Source of the DNA: Nitrospiraceae bacterium | GTDB lineage: Bacteria; Nitrospirota; Nitrospiria; Nitrospirales; Nitrospiraceae | Assembly (NCBI GenBank): GCA_919902665.1 | Contig: CAKKRK010000064.1 | Coordinates: forward strand, 20,375 to 84,374 | Reading direction: 5' to 3' | Length of the DNA: 64,000 nt | Shown here: piece by piece, positions 37,126 to 47,112 of the stretch | Layout of the letters: the number at the start of each line of letters is the position of its first letter | How positions within the stretch are numbered: the stretch's first letter is position 1 | Notes under the pieces: generated by a model | Told to the model about the DNA's origin: nothing | Seen by the model: the letters and a program-made list of their open reading frames with translations, nothing else | Database searches by the model: none | Program-made: the position numbers and the translations under genes

Positions 37126-38574
37126 ATGGCTCGTACATACCCACTATATCCGGTGATCATGGCGGGGGGGAGCGGGACTCGATTTTGGCCCTTAAGCCGT
37201 CATCTATTTCCGAAGCAACTCTTACGGATCGGTGGCGAGCACACGTTGATTCAGCAGACAATGCGACGTGTCCTCGGTTGCGCGCCAGCCGCCAACGTGC
37301 TTATTTCAACGAATGCGGCGCAAGCTGATCTCATTCGAACGCAACTGATTGACTGGAAAGAGGACCTCACGAACGGATTTCTCCTCGAACCAGAAGGTCG
37401 CAACACGGCACCTGCGATCGCGCTTGCCGCTCTTGAAGTGTCGGCACGCGACCCGGATGGTCTCATGCTGGTAGTTCCCGCCGATCATGTGGTGACGGGG
37501 CAGCGTGACTTCGAAGCAGCGGTTCAATTGGCCGCACAATTAGCTGCGGAAGGCTACCTGGTGACGTTTGGGATCAAGCCGATTCGACCGGAAACCGGGT
37601 ATGGCTATATCAAACCGAAAAACAAGGCTCTGTTGGGTGTGCGGGGTAAATTGCGAGGGTATCGCGTCCAAAAGTTCGTGGAGAAGCCCAATGCGACGAA
37701 GGCCGCTAAGTACCTGAAGGCGGGTGACTATTTTTGGAATAGCGGCATGTTTGTCTGGCGTGCCGCGACGATTGTGGAAGAGATCCGCCGGCATCAGCCG
37801 GCCATTGCGACCGCGATGGATCGAATCAGGGAGCTGAAAGTGAGCGGGGCATCCACGCAGGTGATTGATGACGTTTATCGCGCGATCAAGCCGGTTTCAA
37901 TCGACAACGGTGTCATGGAGCAGTCCTCGAAGGCGGCCGTGGTGCCAGTGATGTTTAAGTGGTCCGATGTCGGGAGTTGGGGCAGTCTGGACGAAGTGGC
38001 GGAGAAGAATAAGGCCGGCAATGTGGTGATCGGACGAGTGGTCGATCTGGAGAGTACGCGCTCGATCGTCTATGCGGATCGGCGTGTCGTCGCAACGATC
38101 GGGTTACAAGATATGGTGGTGGTAGATACCCCCGATGCGACGTTGGTGTGCCCCAAAGCGCGGGCGCAGGATGTGAAGAAGATCGTCGATATTCTGAAGC
38201 AGCAGCAAGCCCCTGAACATTTGGAACACCTGACGGTTCAGCGGCCGTGGGGATCGTACACCGTGTTGGAAGAGGGGCCTGGGTTCAAAGTGAAACGCGT
38301 CACGGTAAGTCCCGGAGGCCGTCTTTCGCTCCAACTCCATCGCCAACGCAGTGAGCACTGGGTTGTGATAGCTGGGACAGCGCGTGTCACGAGAGGAGAA
38401 GAAATCTTTGATTTGCAGGTCGGACAAAGTACGGCGATTCCGATGAAGACACAGCATCGACTAGAAAATCCAGGGAAAGAGATCGTGCATATCATCGAAG
38501 TACAGAACGGACCGTATCTTGGTGAGGATGATATTGTGCGGTTTAAGGATGATTACGGACGTGCGAAAAACTGA
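37126..38574 (+). CDS. manC: Mannose-1-phosphate guanylyltransferase / mannose-6-phosphate isomerase
   Basis: 482 residues with a GGGAGG ribosome site. The pyrophosphorylase signature VIMAGGSGTRFWPLSR with FPKQLL starts the protein, and FVEKPN is the sugar-binding segment. The C-terminal ~120 residues are the cupin-type isomerase domain, with RPWGSY, SLQLHRQRSEHWVV and a late cupin His. The bifunctional form makes Man-6-P from Fru-6-P and GDP-mannose from Man-1-P. With the phosphomannomutase downstream it gives a complete GDP-mannose route. Confidence 0.95.
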   Translation: MARTYPLYPVIMAGGSGTRFWPLSRHLFPKQLLRIGGEHTLIQQTMRRVLGCAPAANVLISTNAAQADLIRTQLIDWKEDLTNGFLLEPEGRNTAPAIALAALEVSARDPDGLMLVVPADHVVTGQRDFEAAVQLAAQLAAEGYLVTFGIKPIRPETGYGYIKPKNKALLGVRGKLRGYRVQKFVEKPNATKAAKYLKAGDYFWNSGMFVWRAATIVEEIRRHQPAIATAMDRIRELKVSGASTQVIDDVYRAIKPVSIDNGVMEQSSKAAVVPVMFKWSDVGSWGSLDEVAEKNKAGNVVIGRVVDLESTRSIVYADRRVVATIGLQDMVVVDTPDATLVCPKARAQDVKKIVDILKQQQAPEHLEHLTVQRPWGSYTVLEEGPGFKVKRVTVSPGGRLSLQLHRQRSEHWVVIAGTARVTRGEEIFDLQVGQSTAIPMKTQHRLENPGKEIVHIIEVQNGPYLGEDDIVRFKDDYGRAKN

Positions 38575-38667
38575 ACGGAAAAAGTCATACAGTCACTCCC
38601 ACTAGGCTTTCAACTTTACGACTTTCAGACTTGAAGACTGTGCAACAAGAGGACTGAACGAGGAACT

Positions 38668-40068
38668 ATGGGTTTGTTTCGCGAATACGATCTGAGAGGA
38701 ATTGTCGGCAGCGAATTGACCGGAGATCTGGCTGAGCGGGTGGGCCGTGCTTACGCCACGTACGGGGTGAAGCGTGGAGTGAAGACGATCAGCCTGGGGC
38801 GTGACGGGCGGCTCAGTTCTCCGTCCTTGCACAAGGCGCTGCTCAAGGGACTGCTCGCGGGCGGACTCGATGTGATCGATATCGGGATTTGCACCTCACC
38901 ACTCGTGTATTTTTCTTTGTTCACGCTGCCGGTCGGCGGCGGTATCATGATTACCGGAAGCCACAATGCGGCGGAATATAACGGCTTTAAGATCTGTGTC
39001 GGTCAGTCAGCTATTTATGGAAATGAAATTCAGGAACTTCGAAGGGTGATGGAAGCAGGGGAATTCGTATCGGGGAACGGTCGTCTCTCCGAGCATCCAA
39101 TTATTCCTGACTATCTGGCGTACCTCCAGAAAAGCTTCTCTCATGTCGACGCAAACCGGCTGCATGTCGTGATCGATAGTGGAAACGGCGCAGCGTCTCT
39201 GATTGCCAAACAAGCTCTTGAATTGCTGGGTTGTAAAGTGACCGGGTTGTATTGCGATCTTGACGGACGCTTTCCTAACCATCATCCGGATCCTACGGTG
39301 CTTGAAAATCTCGCTGACCTCATGCAGGCCGTGAAAAGTCACCGAGCTGACGTAGGGATCGGATATGACGGGGATGCGGACCGAATCGGGGCGATTGATG
39401 AGCAAGGGGAGGTGCTGTGGGGTGACCGTTTGTTAGTCATCTATTCGCGGGAGATCCTGGCCGCAAAACCAGGCAGTACGATTATTTCTGAAGTCAAGGC
39501 GTCGCAAAGTCTCTATGACGATATTGCCAAGCGAGGCGGACGTGGGATCATGTGGAAGACTGGCCATTCGCTGATCAAGGCAAAGATGAAAGAGGAATCG
39601 GCGGTATTGGCCGGTGAAATGTCCGGACACATGTTCTTTGCGGATCGATATTTTGGGTACGACGATGCGGTCTATGCGTCTTGTCGCCTTGTTGAAATCC
39701 TGGCGAAGACCCAACATCCGCTTTCCACGTTAGTCGCCGACTTACCCAAAACGGTGGTGACTCCAGAGATACGGGTGGACCTTCCTGATACGGTCAAATT
39801 CAACGTCGTGGAGCGGGTTCGCCTGAGATTCTCGGAGTATTTGCAGAGCAAGCAAGGCCTTGGGCCGAGCAAACTGGTGCTGCGAGACCTCATTACGATC
39901 GACGGTGTCCGTGGGATATTTGATGATGGATGGGGGCTCATCCGTGCCTCCAACACGCAACCAGCCTTGGTGCTCAGATTTGAGGCGACGTCCTCTGCAC
40001 AGCTGAACCTCATTCGAGCGATCGTCGAGGAGGAACTCCTGGAGGCGAAACGAGCGGTCGGGTGTTAG
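38668..40068 (+). CDS. manB: Phosphomannomutase / phosphoglucomutase
   Basis: 466 residues of the alpha-D-phosphohexomutase family. FREYDLRGIVG opens domain 1, ITGSHNAAEYNGFKI contains the phosphoserine, GYDGDADRIGAID is the metal-binding loop, GEMSGHMFFADRYFGYDDA the sugar-binding loop, and RASNTQPALVLRFEA the phosphate-binding loop. It interconverts Man-6-P and Man-1-P, and probably the glucose pair too. It probably works with manC, 93 nt upstream. Confidence 0.93.
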   Translation: MGLFREYDLRGIVGSELTGDLAERVGRAYATYGVKRGVKTISLGRDGRLSSPSLHKALLKGLLAGGLDVIDIGICTSPLVYFSLFTLPVGGGIMITGSHNAAEYNGFKICVGQSAIYGNEIQELRRVMEAGEFVSGNGRLSEHPIIPDYLAYLQKSFSHVDANRLHVVIDSGNGAASLIAKQALELLGCKVTGLYCDLDGRFPNHHPDPTVLENLADLMQAVKSHRADVGIGYDGDADRIGAIDEQGEVLWGDRLLVIYSREILAAKPGSTIISEVKASQSLYDDIAKRGGRGIMWKTGHSLIKAKMKEESAVLAGEMSGHMFFADRYFGYDDAVYASCRLVEILAKTQHPLSTLVADLPKTVVTPEIRVDLPDTVKFNVVERVRLRFSEYLQSKQGLGPSKLVLRDLITIDGVRGIFDDGWGLIRASNTQPALVLRFEATSSAQLNLIRAIVEEELLEAKRAVGC

Positions 40069-40076
40069 TGGCTGCC

Positions 40077-40898
40077 ATGGTCTGGCCCGATCGAATTCCC
40101 GATGTCTCCCGCATGTGCCGCTCTGCTTTGATTGTAGTTGCCGTGTTGCTCCTGCTCTTATCTACTGGTTCAATTGAAGCTCACGCTCAAAGTGAACTCA
40201 AGCGTCCTTTTCAGGTTGGTGAACGGCTGACCTATGAGGTGTCCTGGCTCAATATGACAGCTGCGATTGCTGTGATGGAAGTGGCTCAGATGGCGGGCCC
40301 GAACGATCGATCGGTTGCCAAGTTGGTGGGAACGGCGCATTCGACACCGATCATCACGAAGTTCTTTCCGGTGGATAATCGAGTTGAGTCGGAGCTGGAT
40401 CTGGAGTCACTGGCTCCGGATCATATGACCTTTCGTCGGCGCGAAGGGAGAAAGAAAGAAGATATCGAGTATGTCTTCCATCAAAAAGAAGGCATGGTCA
40501 CGGCTGTCAGAGGAGGTGCGACGGAGTCGCTTCCTATCCCAGCCGGGACACAGGACATCATCTCATGCTTGTACTATACGCGGACAGTCTTGCCACCGAA
40601 TCCGGGGACTTCACTGAAAATGAACGTGTACCACGATAAGAAGAATCGCCCGGTCGAAGTTCTTGTCGAGGCGATCGAGACCATTGAAGGGGCCTGGGGA
40701 AAGGCAGAGACGGTTCGGGTATTGGTGATCATGCCGTTCCATGGGCTGTTCATGAATCAGGGGAACATCCGCGTGTGGGTTACCAACGATGACAGGAAGA
40801 CTCCTCTTCGGATGAAGGCGAAGGTCGTGCTTGGGTCCATTGTCGCTGATTTGGTGGACGGCTTTCCGGAAACCGCTTCTCCAAAGCAAGAGTATTGA
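40077..40898 (+). CDS. Secreted DUF3108-domain protein
   Basis: 273 residues from ATG 40077; GTG 40062 and ATG 40113 are alternatives. A signal peptide with a hydrophobic core (ALIVVAVLLLLL) ends in a likely AHA-Q cleavage site. The mature part begins FQVGERLTYEVSWLNMTAAIAVMEV, the characteristic start of DUF3108 proteins, which are beta-rich periplasmic or outer-membrane-associated proteins of unknown function. It overlaps manB and lies 49 nt before fbp. No catalytic motif is visible. Confidence 0.75.
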   Translation: MVWPDRIPDVSRMCRSALIVVAVLLLLLSTGSIEAHAQSELKRPFQVGERLTYEVSWLNMTAAIAVMEVAQMAGPNDRSVAKLVGTAHSTPIITKFFPVDNRVESELDLESLAPDHMTFRRREGRKKEDIEYVFHQKEGMVTAVRGGATESLPIPAGTQDIISCLYYTRTVLPPNPGTSLKMNVYHDKKNRPVEVLVEAIETIEGAWGKAETVRVLVIMPFHGLFMNQGNIRVWVTNDDRKTPLRMKAKVVLGSIVADLVDGFPETASPKQEY

Positions 40899-40947
40899 AC
40901 ATCGATTGTTGTTCGCACGGGTCAAACCCGCTATACTGATCGTCATT

Positions 40948-41952
40948 ATGCGAGAATTTCCCCTTACCTTAAGCCGCTTTATCATTCAGAATCAGGCCTC
41001 GCATCAAGATGCGACTGAGGAATTTTCCAGTCTGTTGACCCAGATCGGTCTTGTCGGCAAGCTCATTTCTGAAGATCTGCGGCGCGCCGGGCTGATCAAC
41101 ATCCTTGGAACGACCGGCGATACGAACGTGCAGGGAGAAACGGTCAAGAAACTGGACGCCATCGCCAACGATGACTTCGTCAAGGTCTTTCAACACAGCG
41201 GGTATGTCTGCGCATTGGCTTCAGAAGAAATGGAAAAGCCGATCTCAATGCCAGGCAATTGGCCGCAGGGGAAGTATATGCTGCTGTTCGATCCTCTTGA
41301 TGGCTCCTCCAATACGGACAACAATATGCCTCTCGGGGCCATTTTTTCTGTGCTCAAGTATGATCGGGCTGACCGTTTGCCCACCGAAGGCGATATGATC
41401 CGTCGGGGAACCGACCAAGTTGCGGCCGGTTACTTGCTGTACGGATCGAGCACGATGCTGGTGTACACTGTCGGGCAGGGCGTGTATGGATTCACGCTTG
41501 AATCCGGCATCGGAGAATATCTTCTGTCCCACGCACAGGTCAGAATTCCTGACAAGGGCAAGGTCTACGCTGCCAATGAAGGGAACTATAACAAGTGGTC
41601 GGAGGGAACGAGGAAGTATGTGGATTCGCTCAAGGTCAGCGATAAGGCAACCGGTCGTCCGTACAGCGCTCGGTATTCGGGCTGTTTGGTGGCCGATGTG
41701 CATCGCCTGTTGCTCGGAGGCGGGATCTATCTCTATCCGGGCGAAGCCGACAAGCCAGAAGGGAAGCTTCGGCTGCTCTACGAGGCGAATCCACTGGCCT
41801 TTGTCGTCGAGCAGGCTGGCGGGAAAGCCTCGACAGGTACAGCGAGAATTCTGGACGTGGAAGCTAAAAAATTGCATCAGCGTGTGCCATTGATCATTGG
41901 GAGCCGTCTGGATGTTGAGCAGGCGGAAGCGTACATTCAGGGGAGAGCGTAA
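40948..41952 (+). CDS. fbp: Fructose-1,6-bisphosphatase class I
   Basis: 334 residues from ATG 40948. The metal-binding segment FDPLDGSSNTDNNMPLGAIFSV is the class I signature (DPxDGSS). SGCLVADVHRLLLGGGIYLYPG and LLYEANPLAFVVEQAGGKAS are the substrate-binding parts. It removes the C1 phosphate from fructose-1,6-bisphosphate in gluconeogenesis or sugar-nucleotide supply. The adjacent class I aldolase gene, 43 nt downstream, catalyses the preceding step. Confidence 0.95.
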   Translation: MREFPLTLSRFIIQNQASHQDATEEFSSLLTQIGLVGKLISEDLRRAGLINILGTTGDTNVQGETVKKLDAIANDDFVKVFQHSGYVCALASEEMEKPISMPGNWPQGKYMLLFDPLDGSSNTDNNMPLGAIFSVLKYDRADRLPTEGDMIRRGTDQVAAGYLLYGSSTMLVYTVGQGVYGFTLESGIGEYLLSHAQVRIPDKGKVYAANEGNYNKWSEGTRKYVDSLKVSDKATGRPYSARYSGCLVADVHRLLLGGGIYLYPGEADKPEGKLRLLYEANPLAFVVEQAGGKASTGTARILDVEAKKLHQRVPLIIGSRLDVEQAEAYIQGRA

Positions 41953-41995
41953 TTACTCACGTCGTGTGACACTGGGACGTTCTCGGGAGGGAATC

Positions 41996-42919
41996 ATGGG
42001 AGATCGGGTTCAAGAGATCCTCAGTTGGTACGGGAGTGACAATGCCGGGACGAAGACGAACATTGCGCGCATGTTGCGCTCCGGCAAGTTGGCGGGGACC
42101 GGCAAGTTGGTCATTTTACCGGTGGATCAAGGATTCGAGCATGGGCCGGCGAGGAGTTTTGCGCCGAATCCGTCCGGCTATAATCCGCACTATCACTTTC
42201 AACTTGCGATTGATGCCGGATGTAATGCCTATGCCGCCCCACTGGGTTTTCTGGAAGCCGGGGTCAATGAGTTTGCGGGCCAGATTCCCCTCATTCTCAA
42301 ACTCAATAATCACGATGTGTTGCATGATGAGAAGGATCCGTTGCCCTCAGTAACCGGCAGTGTGAGGGATGCTCTTCGGTTGGGTTGTTCGGCCGTTGGA
42401 TTCACGATCTATCCCGGTTCTTCCCATTGCAACGCCATGTATGAGCAATTGCAAGCGATTGCTGAGGAAGCGAAAGACAGTGGCCTTGCGGTGGTCGTGT
42501 GGTCCTATCCGCGAGGGTCGGTGTTGAGTAAAGAAGGTGAGACGGCTATGGATGTAGTCGCGTATGCAGCACAGATTGCGGCTCAATTGGGCGCCCACAT
42601 TATCAAGGTGAAATTGCCGACAGCGCATTTGGAACAGGCTGCGGCCAAAAAGGTGTATGAATCGACGCAAATTCCAATCAAGACTCTGGCGGAGCGAGTG
42701 AAGCATGTCGTCCAGAGCTCGTTCGATGGTCGTCGGATCGTCATCTTTTCGGGCGGGGCCAAGAGCGAAGATAAAAACGTATTCGAAGAAGCTCGAGCCA
42801 TTCGGGATGGTGGAGGCTTTGGCTCGATCATCGGGCGGAATTCATTCCAGCGTCCAAAGGCGGAGGCGACCAAGTTTCTGCAGACGATCATGGGGATTTA
42901 CAGCGGCGAGATTCAGTGA
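41996..42919 (+). CDS. fbaB: Class I fructose-bisphosphate aldolase (DhnA/archaeal type)
   Basis: 307 residues from ATG 41996, which has a GGGAGGG ribosome site. ILPVDQGFEHGPARSF is the DhnA-type start; the Schiff-base lysine is expected in HIIKVKLPT; IFSGGAKSED and GFGSIIGRNSFQR form the C-terminal phosphate-binding region. It makes fructose-1,6-bisphosphate from triose phosphates without a metal ion. Forms a functional pair with fbp. Confidence 0.92.
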   Translation: MGDRVQEILSWYGSDNAGTKTNIARMLRSGKLAGTGKLVILPVDQGFEHGPARSFAPNPSGYNPHYHFQLAIDAGCNAYAAPLGFLEAGVNEFAGQIPLILKLNNHDVLHDEKDPLPSVTGSVRDALRLGCSAVGFTIYPGSSHCNAMYEQLQAIAEEAKDSGLAVVVWSYPRGSVLSKEGETAMDVVAYAAQIAAQLGAHIIKVKLPTAHLEQAAAKKVYESTQIPIKTLAERVKHVVQSSFDGRRIVIFSGGAKSEDKNVFEEARAIRDGGGFGSIIGRNSFQRPKAEATKFLQTIMGIYSGEIQ

Positions 42920-42955
42920 TCTCCCATGCAGTAGTGGTACGAGCGAAATGACACC

Positions 42956-44506
42956 ATGAATCAAGTGGATTTTGAACGCAAACCGCCTCGCGGAATGAGA
43001 AGGTGGATGGTTGCCGCAACCTTGTTAACGGTTGGGATCGTCATAGGCTTTGTGGTTGCTTCGGACCTCGGCTGGTTGCCTGCTGGACATGCGGTTCCCG
43101 ATGCATCTTCCATCGCCCCAACGCTCCCCATCGCCAGACCCGTGTCGACGGCTCCCCAGCCAGTTTTGGGCTGGGGCAGTCAAACATTTGTCGATATTGC
43201 CAAGTCGGTGAAACCAGCGGTGGTCAATATCTACGCGACCAAGAGCGGACGTTCTGAAGGTTCCGGGACAGCGCCGTTTGATGACCCATTGTTTAGAAAG
43301 TTTTTTGGCGACGAGTTTTTCAAAAAGTATGAACACCCGAAAGAACGAAAAGAGCGGGGGTTGGGGTCCGGCGTGATCGTTGAATCAAACGGACTCATCA
43401 TCACCAACAATCATGTGGTCGGCAAGGCGGATGAGATTCGCGTCACGCTGTCAGATAAGCGCGAATTTAAGGCGAAGCTGATCGGGACTGATCCGAAGAC
43501 CGATGTGGCCGTTGTGAAGATCGAGGCGACTGGGCTTCCGACCGTCGCGTGGGCCGATTCAGATAAGCTGGAAGTCGGGGAGTTTGTCCTGGCCGTCGGG
43601 AATCCGTTCGGACTGACACAGACCGTGACCTTGGGGATTGTCAGTGCTCTTGGGCGAGCCGCTGGTATTGCGGAGTACGAGGATTTTATCCAGACAGATG
43701 CAGCGATCAACCCCGGGAATTCAGGTGGAGCGCTGGTCAATGTGCGGGGTGAGCTGGTTGGAATCAATACGGCCATCTTCAGCCAGAGCGGCGGCAACAT
43801 GGGTATCGGGTTTGCCGTGCCGAGCAATATGGCACAGTCGATTATGGGGCAACTGGTGCAGACGGGCAAAGTCGTTCGAGGGTGGCTTGGCGTCTCGATT
43901 CAAGAGCTCACACCGGAATTGGCCTCTCAGTTTGGAGTCACGGAAACAAAGGGTGTGCTGGTCAGTGATGTGATGGACGACAGCCCGGCGAAAAAGGCCG
44001 GATTCGAACGAGCCGACGTGATCATCGAGTATGATGGCAAGTCGATGGATTCACCAACCCACCTGCGCAATGCTGTGGCCCAGACTGCGGTTGGAAAGAA
44101 AGTTGTGGTGAAGCTGATTCGGGATAAGAAACCCAAAACCATTGATCTCACCATCGTTGAGCAGCCCAAGTCGATGTCACAAAGCAGCGATGAAGACGGA
44201 GGGGATGCAGCCACGCCGACGGGAATACTCTCCAGTCTCGATGTGCGAGAGTTAACCGAAGAATTAGCTAGCCGATTTGGGTTCAAATCCAGTGAACGGG
44301 GCGTGGTGATTGTTCGGGTCAAGCCCGGGAGCACGGCGGAAGAACTGGGAGTTCGTGAGGGGGATATCGTGCTCGAGGTGAATCGCCAAGCCGTCACGTC
44401 CGTGAAAACCTTTGAGCGAATCGCCGGAAAATTGCCGAAAGATCAAGCCGTCTTGCTATTGTTGAAACGCCAAGGGCGGACGATCTATCTCACGCTTCGC
44501 CCATGA
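42956..44506 (+). CDS. DegP/HtrA-family periplasmic serine protease
   Basis: 516 residues. An N-terminal membrane segment (VAATLLTVGIVIGFVVASDL) anchors or exports the protein. The trypsin-like domain shows the triad His in IITNNHVVG, Asp in DPKTDVAVVKI and Ser in NPGNSGGALV. Two PDZ domains follow, at about residues 300-390 (GWLGVSIQELTPELA) and 420-510. It should degrade or refold damaged envelope proteins. Whether it is DegP, DegQ or MucD cannot be decided. Confidence 0.92.
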   Translation: MNQVDFERKPPRGMRRWMVAATLLTVGIVIGFVVASDLGWLPAGHAVPDASSIAPTLPIARPVSTAPQPVLGWGSQTFVDIAKSVKPAVVNIYATKSGRSEGSGTAPFDDPLFRKFFGDEFFKKYEHPKERKERGLGSGVIVESNGLIITNNHVVGKADEIRVTLSDKREFKAKLIGTDPKTDVAVVKIEATGLPTVAWADSDKLEVGEFVLAVGNPFGLTQTVTLGIVSALGRAAGIAEYEDFIQTDAAINPGNSGGALVNVRGELVGINTAIFSQSGGNMGIGFAVPSNMAQSIMGQLVQTGKVVRGWLGVSIQELTPELASQFGVTETKGVLVSDVMDDSPAKKAGFERADVIIEYDGKSMDSPTHLRNAVAQTAVGKKVVVKLIRDKKPKTIDLTIVEQPKSMSQSSDEDGGDAATPTGILSSLDVRELTEELASRFGFKSSERGVVIVRVKPGSTAEELGVREGDIVLEVNRQAVTSVKTFERIAGKLPKDQAVLLLLKRQGRTIYLTLRP

Positions 44507-44561
44507 GCCAGTCGGTGGGCAGGCCGTCATACAGTGACTGCAGAAATCCTAGACTCTTCAC

Positions 44562-45281
44562 GTGAGTAACCACACCGTGGCTCTCGTCCCTGCCGCTGGA
44601 CGAGGTCTCCGCATGGGCGGCGCTATTCCCAAACAATTTCTGGCCTTAGGCGGTGAACCGCTGGTGGTCCACTCGCTTCGTGTACTTCAGAACTCTCCCG
44701 TCATCCACGAGATTATACTGGCTGTGCCAGAGGCCGACCTCGACTATTGCCTCAATGACCTTGCCGTTCGATATGGCTTCTCAAAAATCACGAGGGTGGT
44801 CGCGGGTGGAAAGGAGCGCCAGGATTCGGTCCGGCATGCTCTCGAGCACGTGCCTGTCGAGACGGACATCGTGGTCGTTCATGATGCGGTACGACCGTTC
44901 CTGACTCTGGATATGGTGGCTCATGTGGTCGAGGCGGCTCGCCGCGTGGGCGGGGCCATCGTGGCCTTGCCGATGCGTGATACGGTCAAACAGGTTGGAA
45001 ATAATCATCATATCGAACGAACGGTCGATCGCGGGCCGCTCTGGTTGGCACAGACGCCGCAGGCGTTCCAACGTGATCGATTGTTGGACGCCCACCGGAA
45101 AGCTCATGCAGACGGTGTGCGCGCCACCGATGACGCGTTCTTGTTCGAATGGGCAGGTCACCCAGTCGTGGTGGTGGAAGGGAGCGGAGAGAATATCAAG
45201 GTCACAAGGCCTGAAGATATGGTGATCGGTGAGGCCATCTTGGCCTCCCGTCAGTCTGGACGCATGAAAGGGACAACATGA
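44562..45281 (+). CDS. ispD: 2-C-methyl-D-erythritol 4-phosphate cytidylyltransferase
   Basis: 239 residues from GTG 44562. ALVPAAGRGLRMGGAIPKQFLALGG is the CTP-binding start, VVHDAVRPFL and the late WLAQTPQAF are IspD-specific. It makes CDP-methylerythritol in the MEP isoprenoid pathway, which also feeds undecaprenyl carriers. The stop overlaps the ispF start (ATGA), the usual IspD-IspF pairing. Confidence 0.95.
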   Translation: MSNHTVALVPAAGRGLRMGGAIPKQFLALGGEPLVVHSLRVLQNSPVIHEIILAVPEADLDYCLNDLAVRYGFSKITRVVAGGKERQDSVRHALEHVPVETDIVVVHDAVRPFLTLDMVAHVVEAARRVGGAIVALPMRDTVKQVGNNHHIERTVDRGPLWLAQTPQAFQRDRLLDAHRKAHADGVRATDDAFLFEWAGHPVVVVEGSGENIKVTRPEDMVIGEAILASRQSGRMKGTT

Positions 45282-45763
45282 GCAAGGGATTTCGTATTGG
45301 GTATGGCTATGACGTCCATCCATTGGGACCAGGGCGTAGGCTGATTCTTGGCGGGGTCGAAATTCCTCATAGCAAAGGGTTGGTTGGTCATTCTGACTCC
45401 GATGTGCTGGTTCATGCCGTTTGCGATGCCTTGTTGGGTGCAATGGGAGAGGGAGATTTGGGACGGCACTACCCCAGTTCGGATCCCAAGTACAAAGGAA
45501 TCTCGAGCCTCAAACTGTTGGAAGATGTCATATCGAAGCTGAAAGTGAAGGGGTATCGAGTGGGAAATATTGATACTGTCATCGTGGCTCAAGCGCCTCG
45601 TCTTGGGCCGCATCTCGCGGCGATGCAGAAGACCATGGCAGAAGTCGCCGAGATCCTCCCTGAGTTAGTCAATGTCAAGGTGAAGAGCGGAGAAGGGTTA
45701 GATGCCGTGGGCCATGAGGAAGGCATGATCGCCCATGCCGTTTGTTTGATCGAGTCGGTCTGA
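45278..45763 (+). CDS. ispF: 2-C-methyl-D-erythritol 2,4-cyclodiphosphate synthase
   Basis: 161 residues, full length. RIGYGYDVHPLGPGRRLILGGV carries the zinc ligands (DVH), HSDSDVLVHAVCDALLGA the next His, and DVISKLKVKGYRVGNIDTV is typical. It cyclises the IspE product with loss of CMP. Coupled to ispD; 20 nt before cysE. Confidence 0.96.
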   Translation: MSKGFRIGYGYDVHPLGPGRRLILGGVEIPHSKGLVGHSDSDVLVHAVCDALLGAMGEGDLGRHYPSSDPKYKGISSLKLLEDVISKLKVKGYRVGNIDTVIVAQAPRLGPHLAAMQKTMAEVAEILPELVNVKVKSGEGLDAVGHEEGMIAHAVCLIESV

Positions 45764-45783
45764 GGTCGTAGGATATACTGCTG

Positions 45784-46434
45784 ATGCTGGCGCACATTCA
45801 ACAAGATCTCAAGGCGGTCTTTGATCGAGATCCGGCGGCAACAAGCAAGCTGGAGGTCATCCTTACGTACGCAGGCTTCCATGCGCTGTTGGCGTATCGA
45901 ATTTCCCATTACCTCAAGTCGATGGGCGTTCCCTTCCTCCCGCGTGCGATTTCACAAATAGCCCGCTGGGTGACCGGTGTGGAGATTCATCCTGCTGCTA
46001 AAATCGGGACGGGGTTTTTCATCGACCATGGTATGGGAGTGGTGATCGGCGAAACGGCTGAGATTGGGGACTATGTGACTCTCTTTCAAGGGGTGACTTT
46101 GGGGGGAACAGGTAAAGAGCGTGGCAAGCGGCACCCGACATTGGGCAATCACGTGGTGGTTGGGGCCGGGGCCAAGATCTTGGGGGGGATTACGATTGGC
46201 GACAATGTGAAGATCGGGGCCAATTCTGTTGTATTGAAGAATGTTCCCCCCAATTCGACGGTCATCGGTGTGCCGGGACGCGTAATCAAGTCCCTGGGCG
46301 AACGGCTGCCGGATGCGACGATGGACCAAGTTGATTTGCCAGACCCCATCAGCGATCGCTTCCTGGCGCTTGAGCAGGAATTGATCGAACTCCGAAAAAG
46401 ACTCGAAAATCCTGATGAGAAGTCCAATCCGTGA
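45784..46434 (+). CDS. cysE: Serine O-acetyltransferase
   Basis: 216 residues. The N-terminal helical part ([24 protein letters not shown]) precedes a left-handed beta-helix with hexapeptide repeats: [29 protein letters not shown] and [19 protein letters not shown] are CysE signatures. It makes O-acetylserine, the carbon skeleton for cysteine. The C-terminal tail is longer than in minimal bacterial CysE and charged. A GC-rich hairpin follows. Confidence 0.95.
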   Translation: MLAHIQQDLKAVFDRDPAATSKLEVILTYAGFHALLAYRISHYLKSMGVPFLPRAISQIARWVTGVEIHPAAKIGTGFFIDHGMGVVIGETAEIGDYVTLFQGVTLGGTGKERGKRHPTLGNHVVVGAGAKILGGITIGDNVKIGANSVVLKNVPPNSTVIGVPGRVIKSLGERLPDATMDQVDLPDPISDRFLALEQELIELRKRLENPDEKSNP

Positions 46435-46471
46435 CAGTGAGCGATACAGGCAGACTCGCGGACGAAATCAA

Positions 46472-46498
46472 TCCGGCGCGGCGTGGTGCCGCGCCGGA
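46472..46498. terminator. GC-rich perfect hairpin between cysE and the psiF-like gene
   Basis: Perfect 11-bp inverted repeat TCCGGCGCGGC / GCCGCGCCGGA with a 5-nt loop (GTGGT). It lies between two genes that converge. No T run follows, so it may work as a bidirectional terminator or transcript-end stabiliser. Confidence 0.65.
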
Positions 46499-46507
46499 AT
46501 AACAGGA

Positions 46508-46828
46508 CTAGGCTGAGAGGCAATCGCTCATGAATTGCTTCCGCTCGTCGCCCTTCAACTTCTTGTCGCCCGCCTCTTTATTGCACGTCTTCATCTTATT
46601 CTGCTGAGAACCCTTCCCGCCTCCGCCTTTCTCCGACTTGGCGGAGAGACAGTCCTTCATAAACTCCTTCCGCTCGTCTCCCTTTCCTTCGCCAAACCCT
46701 TTCGCATTCGCCTGTTCGTTACAGGTCTTCATCTTGTTCTGCGGTTGAGGTGCAGCGACGGCGAATGGAGTCGCTCCAAGGCTAACCATGAACAATGCAA
46801 CGGTGATCACACGTAGCGCTGTCGACAT
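46508..46828 (-). CDS. PsiF-repeat family secreted protein
   Basis: 106 residues. A signal peptide (VITVALFMVSLGATPFAVAA) is followed by two PsiF repeats: QNKMKTCNEQANAKG...KGDERKEFMKDCLSA and QNKMKTCNKEAGDKK...KGDERKQFMSDCLSA. A Gly/Lys-rich linker joins them. Each repeat has two Cys. The family is named for a phosphate-starvation-induced E. coli gene, but its function is unknown. AAGGAG lies before the ATG; upstream on the minus strand a weak -10/-35 pair and a small hairpin (46857-46877, GATGCC/GGCATC) are visible. Confidence 0.85.
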   Translation of the reverse strand: MSTALRVITVALFMVSLGATPFAVAAPQPQNKMKTCNEQANAKGFGEGKGDERKEFMKDCLSAKSEKGGGGKGSQQNKMKTCNKEAGDKKLKGDERKQFMSDCLSA

Positions 46829-47112
46829 ACCAATTCTCCTTTATGGTGAGAGGTGAGATGCCCGTCTGAGCGGCATCTTAGCAAGAAAATACGTACTTGT
46901 CTGTTAGGAGTGGCTTGGGGCTTGTCGAGCATCAGCGATTCATGGGCGAAGAGAGCCTGTGTAGGACGTAGCCACTGAGAATGAAATTACGGCTTGGCGC
47001 TCAACAAGACAGGATGATTTCTTCGGAGGAAAAGGATATTCTCTGAAGGAAATCAATACACCGTAGCGGCATTCATCTTGACTTGTGTAGGTGGGAAGAG
47101 GGAAGGACAGCT